The notes below the pieces were generated by a model. That model did not search any database, was not told where the DNA came from, and worked only from the letters and a program-made list of their open reading frames with translations. From NCBI GenBank assembly GCA_963726795.1, contig CAVSDD010000006.1:620001-684000 (forward strand): a stretch of 64,000 nt of DNA, in the 5' to 3' direction. This stretch comes from Hyphomicrobium_A sp963726795. GTDB lineage: Bacteria > Pseudomonadota > Alphaproteobacteria > Rhizobiales > Hyphomicrobiaceae. Of the stretch, positions 1 through 9,652 are shown piece after piece. Each line of letters starts with the position of its first letter. The stretch's first letter is position 1. A program made the position numbers and the translations under genes.

Positions 1-2
1 GC

Positions 3-254
3 CTGGTCGTAGGGCACATCCTGGCGACCGGTGGCGTCGCCCTCACCGATGATCTCTTGGGTCAGTTCCTGGGACAGGATTTGCTGCGCCGCCTGTCGCG
101 CCGGCTCGGCGAGGGTGCGTTCAATGGGGCACTCACCGCTCGTGTCGGTGCAGCCGCCGTTGAGGTCTGCCGGCCGCTGCCGTTCATCTCGGCGCCGCCG
201 ATCCGCGCGCGCGATATGCTGGCGGAAGCCTTGAAACGAACGGCGGCCACTTAG
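3..254 (+). CDS. YcjF/TIGR01620-family membrane protein, C-terminal fragment
   Basis: The open frame enters from the left edge and ends at TAG 252-254, so only about 83 C-terminal residues are present. The visible part resembles the C-terminal soluble part of DUF697/YcjF (TIGR01620) inner-membrane proteins: a Gly/Ala stretch, a conserved run reading LTARVGAAAVEVCRPLPF, then a short helical tail. These proteins usually follow a YcjX-type GTPase gene, which would lie outside the window. The stop overlaps the stop of the convergent opgH by 4 bases. Family assignment rests on pattern recall of this C-terminal motif; cellular role is not established. Confidence 0.6.
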   Translation: MVVGHILATGGVALTDDLLGQFLGQDLLRRLSRRLGEGAFNGALTARVGAAAVEVCRPLPFISAPPIRARDMLAEALKRTAAT

Positions 255-2203
255 GCGCTGCGCGGCAGCTCCTCGATGAGGCCGTCGCTGTCGGTGGCCA
301 TGCCGGCAACGTGCCTCGACCACTCGCCACTGGCGCGTTGCGCGCTCTCGATGATCGCGGGCGGGCTGCGGCAGTCGGGCGTCGACAACAGGGTGCGAGC
401 GACTGAGCCGGCCGGACGCGCCGTGTACCAGCTCAAGGGCACCGCGAGCAGCAGCCCGACAATCACCGGCGACATCCACGCCATGATCTGCGGCGAGGCC
501 CACCAGCACAAGAGCCCGAGCACCGCGCCGATCACGACGTGACGCCAATGGAATTGGGCCGCCTGCTTGAGGCTCATGCCGCCCGCGCCGCGTGCCTGTG
601 CGCGCCAGCCGGAGTCGCGGCCGAACAGCACCTCGAAGACGGCGACCGTCTGCGTGACCATGAGGATCGGCGACAAGAGGATCGAGAACACCGTCTCCAT
701 GCCGACGCCGAGGACGGCGCGCGGAATGCCGAGCGGCTCGCGCGCACGCTGCACGCGCTTGATCTCGAGGATGAGGCCGAGAAACTTCGGCAGCAGCACG
801 ATCACCATCGTGGCAAAGAGCAAGCGCAAGGCGGCTCCGGCGTCGACGACCGGCCAGACCGGGAACAGCGTCTTCTTGTCGATGAAGTAGCTCGGGATCA
901 CCTGCTGCCCCTGCAGCGCCAGCACGACGCCGACCGCAAGCGAGGCGGCCCACACCGCCGAGATCAGGTAGGAGGTCGCTCCCATCACGAGATGGATGCG
1001 GCCCATGGTGGTAAGACCGGCCGCGCGCACGATCGAGAGATGCTGCAGGTTGCCCTGCGCCCAGCGCCGGTCGCGCACGATCACGTCGGGCAGCGTCGGG
1101 GGCTGGCCTTCGTAGGAGCCTTCGACGGCCGGAACGATGTGCACGCCCCAGCCGGCCCGCTGCAGCAGAACCGCCTCGACGAAATCGTGGCTACGGATGT
1201 CGCCGCCAAAAGGAGCCGGGCCAGGCAACGTCGGCAAACCTGCGGCGGATGCAAACGCCTTGGTGCGGATGATCGCGTTGTGGCCCCAGTAGTTGCCCTG
1301 ATCGCGGTGCCAGAAGGCAAGCCCGGCGGCAACCGAAGGCCCGTACACATTGGCTGCGAACTGCTGCAGGTACTGGAGCAGCGTCACCGCGCCCGTGAGG
1401 CGCGGCACCGTCTGAATGAGGCCCGCGCGGGAATCGCGCTGCATGGCGAGCGCGAGGCGCACAAGCGTCGTCCCGGACATGACGCTGTCGCCGTCGAGGA
1501 TGATGAAGAGATCATAGGAGCCGCCAAACCTGCGCACCCAGTCTTTGATGTTGCCGGACTTGCGCGCGTGGTTGTCGCGGCGGCGGCGATAGTAGACCGG
1601 CATCACGCCCGCGAGACGCCGCTTCAACGCGAAGAATGCCGCTTCTTCGTTCTTGCCTTCGCGCAAGCCGCGCGTGTCCGACAGAATGAACACGTCGAAC
1701 GCGGCCGTGCGGCCCATCGACTGCAGCTCATCGGCGATCGCCTGCACGGTGCCGGCGATGTTGGCTGGATCTTCCTCAAACACCGGCAGCAGCAAAGCGG
1801 TGCGTACGCTCAGCGCGCCATCGGGTTGCGGCAGCTCGATCGTGTCGGCCTTCTCGCCGATGGCGAGTGGCAGGAACCCGAATGCCGAGCTCAAGGAGCC
1901 GAGCGCGATCCACCCGAACGCGATTGTCGACAATACGAGGAAGAGCAACTGGATCGGTGTCAGGTGATCGAGGCCCAGCACGCGATAAAGCTCGTAGCCG
2001 AAGGCGGCCGTCAACACGAACGCGCCGCCAAATAACGCGCTGCGCGGCACCCAGTAGCAACGCCCCTTCCCCTGTTCGCGCACCGCGCGGGTGGAGAAGT
2101 CCTGCTCCGGCATCTCGAGCGTGGCTTCCTCGGGCAGCAGCTCGCGGCTGCTCAGGTCCGGGATGCGGCCGATACGCTCGCCGCTTACGGGGAGCTCGCT
2201 CAT
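251..2203 (-). CDS. opgH: Glucan biosynthesis glucosyltransferase H
   Basis: Inner-membrane family 2 glycosyltransferase that polymerises UDP-glucose into the backbone of osmoregulated periplasmic glucans. Two membrane segments near residues 55-110 precede a cytoplasmic GT2 domain with LSDTRG, the metal-binding LDGDSV, the acceptor-region SHDFVEA, and the RDRRWAQGNLQH (QxxRW-type) motif. Several more membrane segments follow. About 650 residues, normal for OpgH without a long N-terminal extension. I place the start at ATG 2201-2203 because it overlaps the opgG stop as ATGA, the usual sign of translational coupling; an upstream ATG at 2213-2215 is possible. It forms an opgG-opgH operon. Confidence 0.93.
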   Translation of the reverse strand: MSELPVSGERIGRIPDLSSRELLPEEATLEMPEQDFSTRAVREQGKGRCYWVPRSALFGGAFVLTAAFGYELYRVLGLDHLTPIQLLFLVLSTIAFGWIALGSLSSAFGFLPLAIGEKADTIELPQPDGALSVRTALLLPVFEEDPANIAGTVQAIADELQSMGRTAAFDVFILSDTRGLREGKNEEAAFFALKRRLAGVMPVYYRRRRDNHARKSGNIKDWVRRFGGSYDLFIILDGDSVMSGTTLVRLALAMQRDSRAGLIQTVPRLTGAVTLLQYLQQFAANVYGPSVAAGLAFWHRDQGNYWGHNAIIRTKAFASAAGLPTLPGPAPFGGDIRSHDFVEAVLLQRAGWGVHIVPAVEGSYEGQPPTLPDVIVRDRRWAQGNLQHLSIVRAAGLTTMGRIHLVMGATSYLISAVWAASLAVGVVLALQGQQVIPSYFIDKKTLFPVWPVVDAGAALRLLFATMVIVLLPKFLGLILEIKRVQRAREPLGIPRAVLGVGMETVFSILLSPILMVTQTVAVFEVLFGRDSGWRAQARGAGGMSLKQAAQFHWRHVVIGAVLGLLCWWASPQIMAWMSPVIVGLLLAVPLSWYTARPAGSVARTLLSTPDCRSPPAIIESAQRASGEWSRHVAGMATDSDGLIEELPRSA

Positions 2204-3751
2204 GATCGTGTCCATCGATAAAGCCAGGTTTCGGAAATCTGCCGGTCACCGAGCATCAAAGCTAAACGTAGTTCGCACAGGTCGGTTCCTGCCGGGTTAA
2301 GCTCGAAACTGACGCGCACACCGTCGATTTCAGGGTTGGGGTGCACGATGACGTTGGAGACGGTCCCGGGGTTCGCCGTCACGGCGGCCACGGGCAACTG
2401 GCGCTGTCCGGCGACCGCGGGTCCGCCAAAATCGACAACGAAAAATTTCGAGCCTTCGGCCTTGGCATTGCCGGTCCGCGTCTGGACTGCGCGCGCTCCG
2501 CTCCAGGCGACCGGAATGTCGTCGGTCCAGTACATGCGGTAGGCGACGTTGAACGGCGTGCCCTGATCGGCCCCGCCGGTCGGCTTCCAATAGGCGACGA
2601 TGTTGTCGTGGATCTCCTCGTCCGTCGGGATCTCGATCAGCTCGATGTAGCCGGCGCCCCAAGAGCCCTTCGGCTCGATCCAGACGGTCGGGCGCTTCTC
2701 GTAGCGCGCCTCGAGGTCCTCGTAGTCGTGGAAGACGCGGCCGCGCTGGCACAGACCAAAGCCCTTCGGGTTGCGGTCCATGAACGCGCTGGTCTGCAAG
2801 GTGCGAGGGTTGGTCAGCGGACGCCAGACGCACTCGCCGTTGCCGTTGTAGATCGCCAGACCGTCACTGTCGTGCACGGCCGGACGGAAGTCGCGGTCGA
2901 AGCGGCGGAAGCCCGGGACCGAACAGGAACATGCTGGTCAGCGGCGCAATGCCGACGTTGGTCAACTTCTTGCGCGGATAGAGTGTCGCCTCGACGTCGA
3001 CGATCGTCGACTCGCCCGGCTCGATTTCGAAGCGGTAGGCGCCGGAGGTGGACGCGCTGTCGAGCAACCCGTGCACCACGATCGTGCGCGCGCCTGGCTT
3101 CGGAGTCTCGAGCCAGAACGAGCGGAAGATCGGAAACTCTTCGCCGCCCGGCTGCGCGGTGTCGATCGCCAGCCCGCGCGCGGAGAGCCCATACACCTGC
3201 CCGCGCCCGACGCCGCGGAAATAGCTGGCACCTTGGAACACGAGGTATTCGTCGAAGTAGTCCGGCTTGTTGATCGGCCCGTGGATGCGAAAACCCGACA
3301 GCCCGTAGGGCGCAGCCGCATCGACGTCGCCGACGAGCGGGCCGAACGCAAACAGGTTCTTGTCGGCGACAACGCGGCGTGCGGTGCCGGCATCGACGAC
3401 CCAGACCTCGACGGGGGCGTCGAACAGCCATCCCATCGGCAGAAGCTGCACTTCGAAGTCGGTCTTCTCGCCGCGCCAGATCGCCTGGTCGGTGCGGAAA
3501 CGGACGTCGCGGAACTGATCGTAGGAGAGCTGCCGGAACGACGGCGGCATAGGATTGGCGGGCTTGGCGAACGGCCGCGTCGCCAGATCCTTGGCAAGTT
3601 GCTGCACGAAGCCTGCTGGAAAGCTCGTGGTCGTATCGAAATTCGCACCTGCAAACGCCTGCGAGCCTAGAAGTCGGGTGTTTGCGGCAAGCGCTGCCAG
3701 CGCACTACCCCCGACGAGGACCGCCCGGCGATCCATCCCTGTCAGTGACAT
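2200..3751 (-). CDS. opgG: Glucan biosynthesis protein G (OpgG/OpgD type), one-base frameshift
   Basis: Periplasmic protein needed for assembly and branching of osmoregulated periplasmic glucans. The N-terminus has a twin-arginine-like export signal (DRRAVLVGGSALAAL). The body matches the OpgG beta-sandwich family: LSYDQFRDVRF, GLSGFRIHGPIN, FLFGPG and, after the break, HDSDGLAIYNGNGE and WIEPKGSWG. The frame is broken near 2911, where an extra base sits between FLFGPG and the FRRFDRDFRP-like continuation. Removing it gives 516 residues, normal for the family. The Tat-like signal is also seen in OpgD, so G versus D is not certain. The end overlaps the opgH start. Confidence 0.88.
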
Positions 3752-4208
3752 CTTATTGTTCTGCTTTCCGTGCCTCTGCGCGTCCCCCGCGCCCTAACGC
3801 GCGACAGTTCCCTGGCGTTCACTTGCGGTGAATCTCGACGGAAGCTTGGCTACCGTTGAGAGCCCTTTAAGTGCCCCTTTAAACCCGTCTTTGGTCAGTC
3901 CTTCCCGGGATATGCGTCGTCTGAGGCCTTGCCGTTTGCTTGGTCGGCATGCGCGCTTCCGTCACGTCTTGTAGAGGCCTCGTGGCGCTCTGATGGCGCC
4001 TTTTTGCACCGCAGCAATGTAATCCAAGCCTGAACTGCGGGCAAGGGGCGCGGGGCTCCGGGAGCCGAAGAAATCTAGTCCTCGCGCCGGGTATTTCTTG
4101 CCTCGGCGAACAGGCGCCACGGCGTCGTCGTATACGCGTGGTGAATTTCTGCTAGAGAGTTGTAGACAACAGGCGGCAGCAGCCCGCCGGACGCCATAGG
4201 GGGGCGCC
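3752..4208. other. Intergenic region, no convincing gene
   Basis: Divergent spacer between opgG (minus) and the small membrane protein (plus). A minus-strand open frame of about 110 codons crosses it, but its Arg/Ala/Ser-rich composition and lack of a ribosome-binding site make it unconvincing. It presumably holds the opgGH promoter; I could not identify promoter boxes with confidence. Confidence 0.5.
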
Positions 4209-4646
4209 TTGATCGCGGAATCATCGCTCATCGACGCCATTCTCGCCCTGCGCTCGCAGGTCGATTTCCTGTGGCAGTTCTTCGTCACGGTGCACATCGC
4301 GATCTTCGCGCTGCTCTTTATCTATGATGAGGCGGTCGAGAGCCTCAACATCATCGCGCGTGCGTTTGCGTTGGCGGGTGTCGCGCTGTTTGAGTGGATC
4401 AACGGCAAGGCGCTGGCCAACACCTACATCCTGCTCGACGCCACGCTGGACCAGTACCGCGCGCTTTACGGTCAGGCGTCGCGTTTCCAACCGGCGTTCT
4501 TCGAGCACTTCGTCGGCGCCAATTTTTCCGACCGGCCCACCACGGTTTTGATCACGCACAGCATGGCCTTCCTCGTCATTCTACTGGCGCTGATCTCGCG
4601 CGAGTTCATTCAGACGAAGCGCCGGGGCGTCACCGGCTCGAGCTGA
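4209..4646 (+). CDS. Small membrane protein of unknown function
   Basis: About 145 residues. Two clear hydrophobic segments are visible, near residues 22-42 (WQFFVTVHIAIFALLFIYDE) and 115-133 (HSMAFLVILLALI), with a third weaker one near 48-62. The short C-terminal tail is basic. The start is a TTG; no in-frame ATG lies nearby, and the upstream G-rich run could serve as a weak ribosome-binding site. I do not recognise the family. It stands alone between opgG and the porin cluster with long spacers on both sides. Confidence 0.55.
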   Translation: MIAESSLIDAILALRSQVDFLWQFFVTVHIAIFALLFIYDEAVESLNIIARAFALAGVALFEWINGKALANTYILLDATLDQYRALYGQASRFQPAFFEHFVGANFSDRPTTVLITHSMAFLVILLALISREFIQTKRRGVTGSS

Positions 4647-5027
4647 GGGCCGCGAATTGCTCGCCGCGCGGGCGCAATCGTTGAGATCAAGTGACCGGTT
4701 GCAGGTGACAGTGGAAATCTCAAAGCGCGATTTTTGTCTCGCCTCAAAATATTCCGTTTGATTTCCGTGATTTACAGCGCGATTTGCGCCGTGGCTTAGC
4801 AGCAACTGTTGCCGGACATTCCGCAACGTTTGGCTCTTCGCCCGTTTCCTGTGCAACCAATCTCTGCTTATTGTTGATCCCGAGCGGTTACTCGGTCTTG
4901 GGACCACCGCGGTGCATGCGTTCGAAGTGTGGGTGCAAGCGTCAGAGAGTGCATGGGGTTTCGTAGGGAGTAGGCGGCACTTGTGCGTGGCGTCGCCATT
5001 AGAAAGTAAGCAGACGGGAGTAGGTCA
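4647..5027. other. Intergenic region upstream of porin 1
   Basis: A 380-base leader without a credible gene. The last part is A/G-rich and ends in GGGAGTAGGTCA just before the porin ATG, a good ribosome-binding site. Porin genes often have long untranslated leaders, so regulatory RNA sites are possible, but I see no specific motif. Confidence 0.5.
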
Positions 5028-6313
5028 ATGAAAAAGTATAGTTTGGGCGCCCTGGTGGCAGCAGGCCTGCTGGTTGGCGGGCTTTCGGCCGGCAGCGCAT
5101 CCGCCGCCGATCTCGGGGGCAACTGCTGCGCAGATCTCGAAGAGCGTATCGCTGAGCTCGAAGCAACGACCGCCCGCAAGGGCAACCGCAAAGTCTCGCT
5201 GACGGTGTCCGGCTGGGTTGGCCAGCAGGTCATGTGGTGGGATGACGGCCACGAGCAGAACGTCTACGTCGGCGACCTGGGTGCGACGCTCTCGTCCCAC
5301 TTCAAGTTCACCGGTCAGGCCACGATCTCGCCAGGCTGGTACGCTGGTTACGTGCTGCACATCGAAGCCAGACAACAACAACTCGCTGGCTCTGACGCAG
5401 AACTACAGCGGCGATCTCGCTTCGGCTGAAGGCGTTGCCGTCCTCCAGTCGTTCTGGTTCTTGAAGAGCGACCACCTCGGCAAGGTCAGCGTCGGTCTGC
5501 AGTCGCAGGCGTCGGACAACACCGCAATCCTCGTTGACGGCTCGGGCTCGCTCGTTCCCGCCAACTGGGTGGCGTTCGATTACAACGCGCTTCTCATCCG
5601 CGACCTCGACCGGCGGCCTGTCGACGGATCACCTGGGGCTCCATCGGCAAGCTGCGTCGGCGGCGGCGTCATCGGCGACTGCAACGGCGGCACGCAGAAC
5701 GTCGTTCGTTACGACTCCCCGACCTACGCCGGTTTCTCGGTGTCGGCATCGTGGGGCGAGGACGACATGTGGGACGTGGCTGCTCGTTATGCGGGTGAGC
5801 ACGGCGGCTTCAAGGTCGCTGCTGCTGCTGCCTACAACGAGAACTCCACGGACGACGCGCAGGATCTGTTTGGCTCTGGCTGCGACTGCCGGTGACACGC
5901 AGAAGTACTTCCAGGTTGGTGCCTACATCGAGCACGTCGCGACCGGCGTGTTCGCCTACGGCGCCTACGGCCATACCGAAGTCGACGTCGCCACTGGCGA
6001 AGCCCAGACCTACTACGTCAAGGGTGGTCTTCGTGAGCGTTGGAACCCGCTCGGCCACACCGTTCTCTACGGTGAGTACGAGCACAACGAGTCGACGGAC
6101 GACTTCGCTCGTACAGTGGCAACGTCATCCGGCGCATCGGCGACGAGTCCGACGTTCAATCTCTGGGGCGTCGGCGTCGTCCAGGAGATCGACGCGGCTG
6201 CCATGTCGATCTGGCTCTCCTATCGTCACCTCGACTTCAGCAACAACGGCACGCCTGCCATCGACTTCGACGACTTCCAGTACGTGAAGTTCGGCGCGCT
6301 CATCAACTTCTAA
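5028..6313 (+). CDS. Outer-membrane porin, paralogue 1 (several one-base breaks)
   Basis: Alphaproteobacterial porin of the Hyphomicrobiales type. A Sec signal peptide (MKKYSLGALVAAGLLVGG, cleavage after SASA) is followed by the block ADLGGNCCADLEERIAEL, then a basic linker (ARKGNRKVSLTVSGW) and a beta-barrel that ends in the outer-membrane signature KFGALINF with C-terminal Phe. The frame is broken near 5370, 5611, 5626, 5649 and 5890; each is fixed by dropping one base, by comparison with paralogue 3 (for example TWGSIGSC against IWGAAGSC). Repaired length is 426 residues. Five breaks in one gene could also mean a decayed copy, but the pattern matches the other insertions in this window. 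Confidence 0.88.
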
Positions 6314-6338
6314 GCGCCCGACCTTACCAAGACACAGG

Positions 6339-6364
6339 AAAGCCGCCCCGCAACGGGCGGCTTT
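6339..6364 (+). terminator. Rho-independent terminator of porin 1
   Basis: A 10-bp perfect stem AAAGCCGCCC / GGGCGGCTTT with a 6-base loop lies 25 bases after the porin stop and is followed by CTTCTT. Nearly the same stem recurs after porins 2 and 3. Confidence 0.88.
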
Positions 6365-6559
6365 CTTCTTGTGGAAGGCCGTCAGCGCAGACCTCGGCCA
6401 ACTGTTAACGCCGCTCGCCTTTTCAGCGCCGCGCCGTCTCGCTAGCTAAGCCGAAGTACCCTAGTCTCAGGATAAGAAACTTGAGGGTGTGGGCGTGAGG
6501 GCCTGAGTGCGAGGCGCTGGGCAGCGGCCGCCGAGCCTCCCTCATCTGGCGAGTTTGGG

Positions 6560-7426
6560 ATGAACGCGATTACAGAGAGAAGCTCACCGGAACGCCAGCG
6601 GTCCGTCGCTCCGTTCGGCACCTATCCGCCCAACGTCCTGCATCTCCTGGCCCGCAATATCGGCCGGCGCCTGCCCAAGACCTGGTGGGGATTGCGCGTC
6701 TCGGGCTGGCTGCGCTCGCTGCTTCGCCGCACGACCCATCGTCCCGTCGACATGACCGCGCTCGGGCAACGCATGCGCCTCAACATCGGCGATAACGCGT
6801 GCGAGCGCCGCCTCATGGTCACGCCACAGTTCTTCAACCCCGACGAGCTGGCGATCCTGCGCGCGAGCATCCGCGACGATTTCCATTTCGTCGACCTGGG
6901 GGCGAACGTCGGCGCATTTTCCGTGTTCGTCGGCCGGCTTGCCGGACCCAAGAGCCGCATCCTCGCCATCGAGCCGCAAGCCGTGCTGCTCGAACGCCTG
7001 CGCGACAACATCGCCTTGAACGATCTCAATGTCACCGTCGAGCCGGTCGCCGTTGCCGACCATGACGGCTTTGCCGATTTCGCGGTCGATTTGCATAACT
7101 TCGGGCGCACCTCGCTCAATCTCGGCCGCACCGGCCCCCGCGAGCGGCACACGGCGCGTCTGCCGGTGCGAACCCTGCTCGGTCTGTTGCGCGAGCACGG
7201 CTTTGAACGGCTCGACGCGCTCAAGGCCGACATCGAGGGCGCCGAGGATTTGGCGCTGCTGCCCTTCTTCGAGCAAGCCCCGCGCACGCTGTGGCCGCGG
7301 CTCGTCGTCATCGAGAACAACACCGGCGAATGGCGGCGCGATTGCATCGCCGAGCTCGTAAGCCGCGGCTACGAAACAAAATACGTATCCTCGGGCAACG
7401 TGGTTCTCGCGCTATCCGACAGCTGA
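6560..7426 (+). CDS. FkbM-family SAM-dependent methyltransferase
   Basis: About 288 residues. The Rossmann-like methyltransferase core starts near residue 108 with FHFVDLGANVGAFSVFVG (motif I, SAM binding), followed by ILAIEPQ (motif II acidic residue). Later come LDALKADIEGAE and LVVIENN, both typical of the FkbM family. Such enzymes methylate sugars or other small hydroxyl substrates; the substrate here cannot be read from sequence. No signal peptide is seen, so it is presumably cytoplasmic. It sits alone between porin 1 and porin 2 in the same direction, with its own spacers, so a functional link to the porins is only a possibility. Confidence 0.85.
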   Translation: MNAITERSSPERQRSVAPFGTYPPNVLHLLARNIGRRLPKTWWGLRVSGWLRSLLRRTTHRPVDMTALGQRMRLNIGDNACERRLMVTPQFFNPDELAILRASIRDDFHFVDLGANVGAFSVFVGRLAGPKSRILAIEPQAVLLERLRDNIALNDLNVTVEPVAVADHDGFADFAVDLHNFGRTSLNLGRTGPRERHTARLPVRTLLGLLREHGFERLDALKADIEGAEDLALLPFFEQAPRTLWPRLVVIENNTGEWRRDCIAELVSRGYETKYVSSGNVVLALSDS

Positions 7427-7723
7427 GTACGACGCCGCTTCCTCACCCGTCATGCGACGGCAAGGATGTGCCCGACGCGTAGCCGTCTGTGCCACCCGAC
7501 ACGGCACAATGTTGCGGGCCTACACAGCCGCTTTGTCATGAATTGTCACAATGCCGATTGCGGATTTACGCGCCCGCGATCGGTCGCATATGCATACCTC
7601 AGCTAAGCTTCGAACCCGGCGGCGTATGCGGTGGGAGGAGGCTTAGCAGCTAGGTCGCGTAGTTGTTGCGTGCAGTTGCGTCGATCGAAGGCTTGTTGAG
7701 GCGTCCTTCGTAGGGAGTTGCGT

Positions 7724-9037
7724 ATGTTCGGGGGAGTGCGTGCGGCGGGGTGGGCAACCATCCTCGCTGGTGGATTTATCATGGTCGGCAACATGCCGGC
7801 TGCAGCGGCGGATCTTGGCGGAAACTGCTGCGCGGACCTCGAGGAGCGCATCGCCGAGCTCGAGGCGACGACAGCCCGCAAAGGCAACCGCAAAGTCAGC
7901 CTGACCGTTTCGGGCTGGGTCAACGAGGCGGTTTTCGCCTGGGACGACGGCTCCGAGCGCAACGTCTACGTCGGCACCAATGCTCTCGAGCAGTCGCGCT
8001 TCCGCTTCACCGGCGACGCCAAGATCACCGCCGATGTGAGCGCCGGCTTCGTTCTCGAGATCGGCGTCGTTGGCAACAACTCCAACAAATGGGACCAGTT
8101 CTCTCCGAGCGGCACGGCTGCGAGCAATCTCGGCGGTGCCACCACCTCTACGAATGGTTTGCTGACCATTCGTAAGAGCAACTGGTATTTGAAGAGCAAG
8201 ACCTACGGCCAGGTGGCGGTCGGCTTGAACGGCATGGCGACCTATCATCTCATCGACGATGCCGACGGCGCCAATACCCGCAACGTCTCCGACTACCAGG
8301 CGGACGGCAGCTTCCAGGGTGCCTTCTTCGTGAGGCGCGCCGACGGAACGCTGGCCAACGTCAGATGGTCCGACATGATGCGCGGCTTCGACAACGCTTC
8401 GCCTGGGCAAAGCGGCCGCCGCAACGAGGTTCGGTATGACTCCCCGAGCTTCCAGGGCTTCTCGATCGCCGCCGCGTGGGGTGAGGACGACATTTGGGAT
8501 GCCGCGCTGACCTACAAGGGTGATGTCGGTGACTTCGCACTCATCGGCAAGGTCGGCTACGGCGAAAGCACGGATGAAAAGAGCGGCTTCTGCGGGGGCA
8601 CCACGCCACTCGTCGACTACCGTTGTCATTGGTGGGGCGCCGGCGCGACGGTCATGCACAAGCCGACAGGCATCTACGTCTACGGCGGCTATGGCGAGCA
8701 GACGATCGACGACGGTCTGGCGGCTGGCCTGGATGCCAGCAGCACCGCCTGGTACGTCCAGCCCGGCATCGAGCACAAGTGGAACCCGCTCGGCAAGACC
8801 ACCATCTTCGGTCAGTACCGTCATGACGAGCCCGGCGCCAACCCTGGCAAGTCACTCGGCGCTGATCTCGACTTCTGGTCCGGTGGCGTCGTTCAGAACG
8901 TCGAGGCCGCAGCCATGAACCTCTATGTCATCTACCGTCACGCCGATGGCAGCTTCATCGACGCCACGAAGGGCAACACGCCTACCGACATCGAGGCCTT
9001 CGACATGGTGATCGGCGGAGCGATGATCCAGTTCTGA
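7724..9037 (+). CDS. Outer-membrane porin, paralogue 2 (intact)
   Basis: About 437 residues and the only one of the three porins here without a frame break. The signal peptide differs from those of paralogues 1 and 3 (GWATILAGGFIMVGNMPAAA). The mature N-terminus then repeats ADLGGNCCADLEERIAEL and ARKGNRKVSLTVSGWV exactly. The barrel shares landmarks with the others (VRYDSPSFQGFSIAAAWGE, GVVQNVEAAAMNLYVIYRH) and ends in Phe (GGAMIQF). I chose ATG 7724, preceded by AGGGAG; a TTG two codons upstream is possible. The barrel has diverged widely from 1 and 3, suggesting different channel properties. Confidence 0.92.
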   Translation: MFGGVRAAGWATILAGGFIMVGNMPAAAADLGGNCCADLEERIAELEATTARKGNRKVSLTVSGWVNEAVFAWDDGSERNVYVGTNALEQSRFRFTGDAKITADVSAGFVLEIGVVGNNSNKWDQFSPSGTAASNLGGATTSTNGLLTIRKSNWYLKSKTYGQVAVGLNGMATYHLIDDADGANTRNVSDYQADGSFQGAFFVRRADGTLANVRWSDMMRGFDNASPGQSGRRNEVRYDSPSFQGFSIAAAWGEDDIWDAALTYKGDVGDFALIGKVGYGESTDEKSGFCGGTTPLVDYRCHWWGAGATVMHKPTGIYVYGGYGEQTIDDGLAAGLDASSTAWYVQPGIEHKWNPLGKTTIFGQYRHDEPGANPGKSLGADLDFWSGGVVQNVEAAAMNLYVIYRHADGSFIDATKGNTPTDIEAFDMVIGGAMIQF

Positions 9038-9082
9038 TCGCTACTCTATACGTTCGACCCACAAGACCTCCTCCTTACGGCG

Positions 9083-9109
9083 AAAGCCGCCCCCACCCGG
9101 GGCGGCTTT
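9083..9109 (+). terminator. Rho-independent terminator of porin 2
   Basis: An 11-bp stem AAAGCCGCCCC / GGGGCGGCTTT with a 5-base loop, followed by CTTCTTTCC. It starts 46 bases after the stop of porin 2. Confidence 0.88.
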
Positions 9110-9649
9110 CTTCTTTCCAGGCCTCGATTTTCCTTCGCCGCTCGCATCAAGTTGCATGCGCCGCTGCCTTCACCGCGCCGCACGACTCGCATTTCTGGGT
9201 CAAAGCCCTCGTGTTGCACACGTTATCCCCAGAGCGGGCCGACGTGTTGTCGTCGGCGCACCGCTCGCAACGTAGGTACAGTTGAGGGTGAGCGGCTCGT
9301 CCGGTTTAGACGTGTACGGCGCACGCCGAAAATAGCGTCCAAAGTCTTGCTATTGCGCGATTATCTCGCGAACCGACGCTGGTGTTCAGCACCACGTATT
9401 GCACTGGCTTGCATACACCGACGTGCGCTCTCCGTGCATCGCTTCGTGGCCCCATCGCCACACTCGTGGATTCGTCACCACGAAAAGAGCAATGCCTAAT
9501 TGTTGCACTCACGCGAATCACAGCAGTGTCGGCCTTGGCACGCAGCGGTCCTTGCGGATTCGCCTTGCGCATTGCTAGGGCGGTTTTTTGGTCTCGCGTT
9601 CTGTTTGTATCAGCGTCCGCCATCCAGCTGAGACGAAGACGGGAGACTA
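9110..9649. other. Intergenic region upstream of porin 3
   Basis: 540 bases with no gene I would defend. Open frames of about 100 codons on both strands are Arg/Ser/Thr-rich and have no ribosome-binding site. Local base composition is less GC-rich than the coding DNA around it. GGGAG at 9641-9645 is the porin 3 ribosome-binding site. Confidence 0.5.
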
Positions 9650-9652
9650 ATG

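Noticed and set aside
539..2035. A 498-codon plus-strand open frame opposite opgH.
   Set aside because: It is the antisense shadow of opgH, very rich in Arg, His, Asp and Gln, typical of high-GC antisense frames, with no domain.
3962..4297. Possible 111-residue gene on the minus strand in the opgG-upstream spacer.
   Set aside because: No ribosome-binding site, no recognisable content, and it overlaps the start of a better plus-strand frame.
5028..6313. Porin 1 as a true pseudogene.
   Set aside because: Five breaks in one gene would suggest decay, but every one is a single extra base like those in essential genes of the same window, and all barrel features are conserved. Kept as a gene, with the doubt stated.
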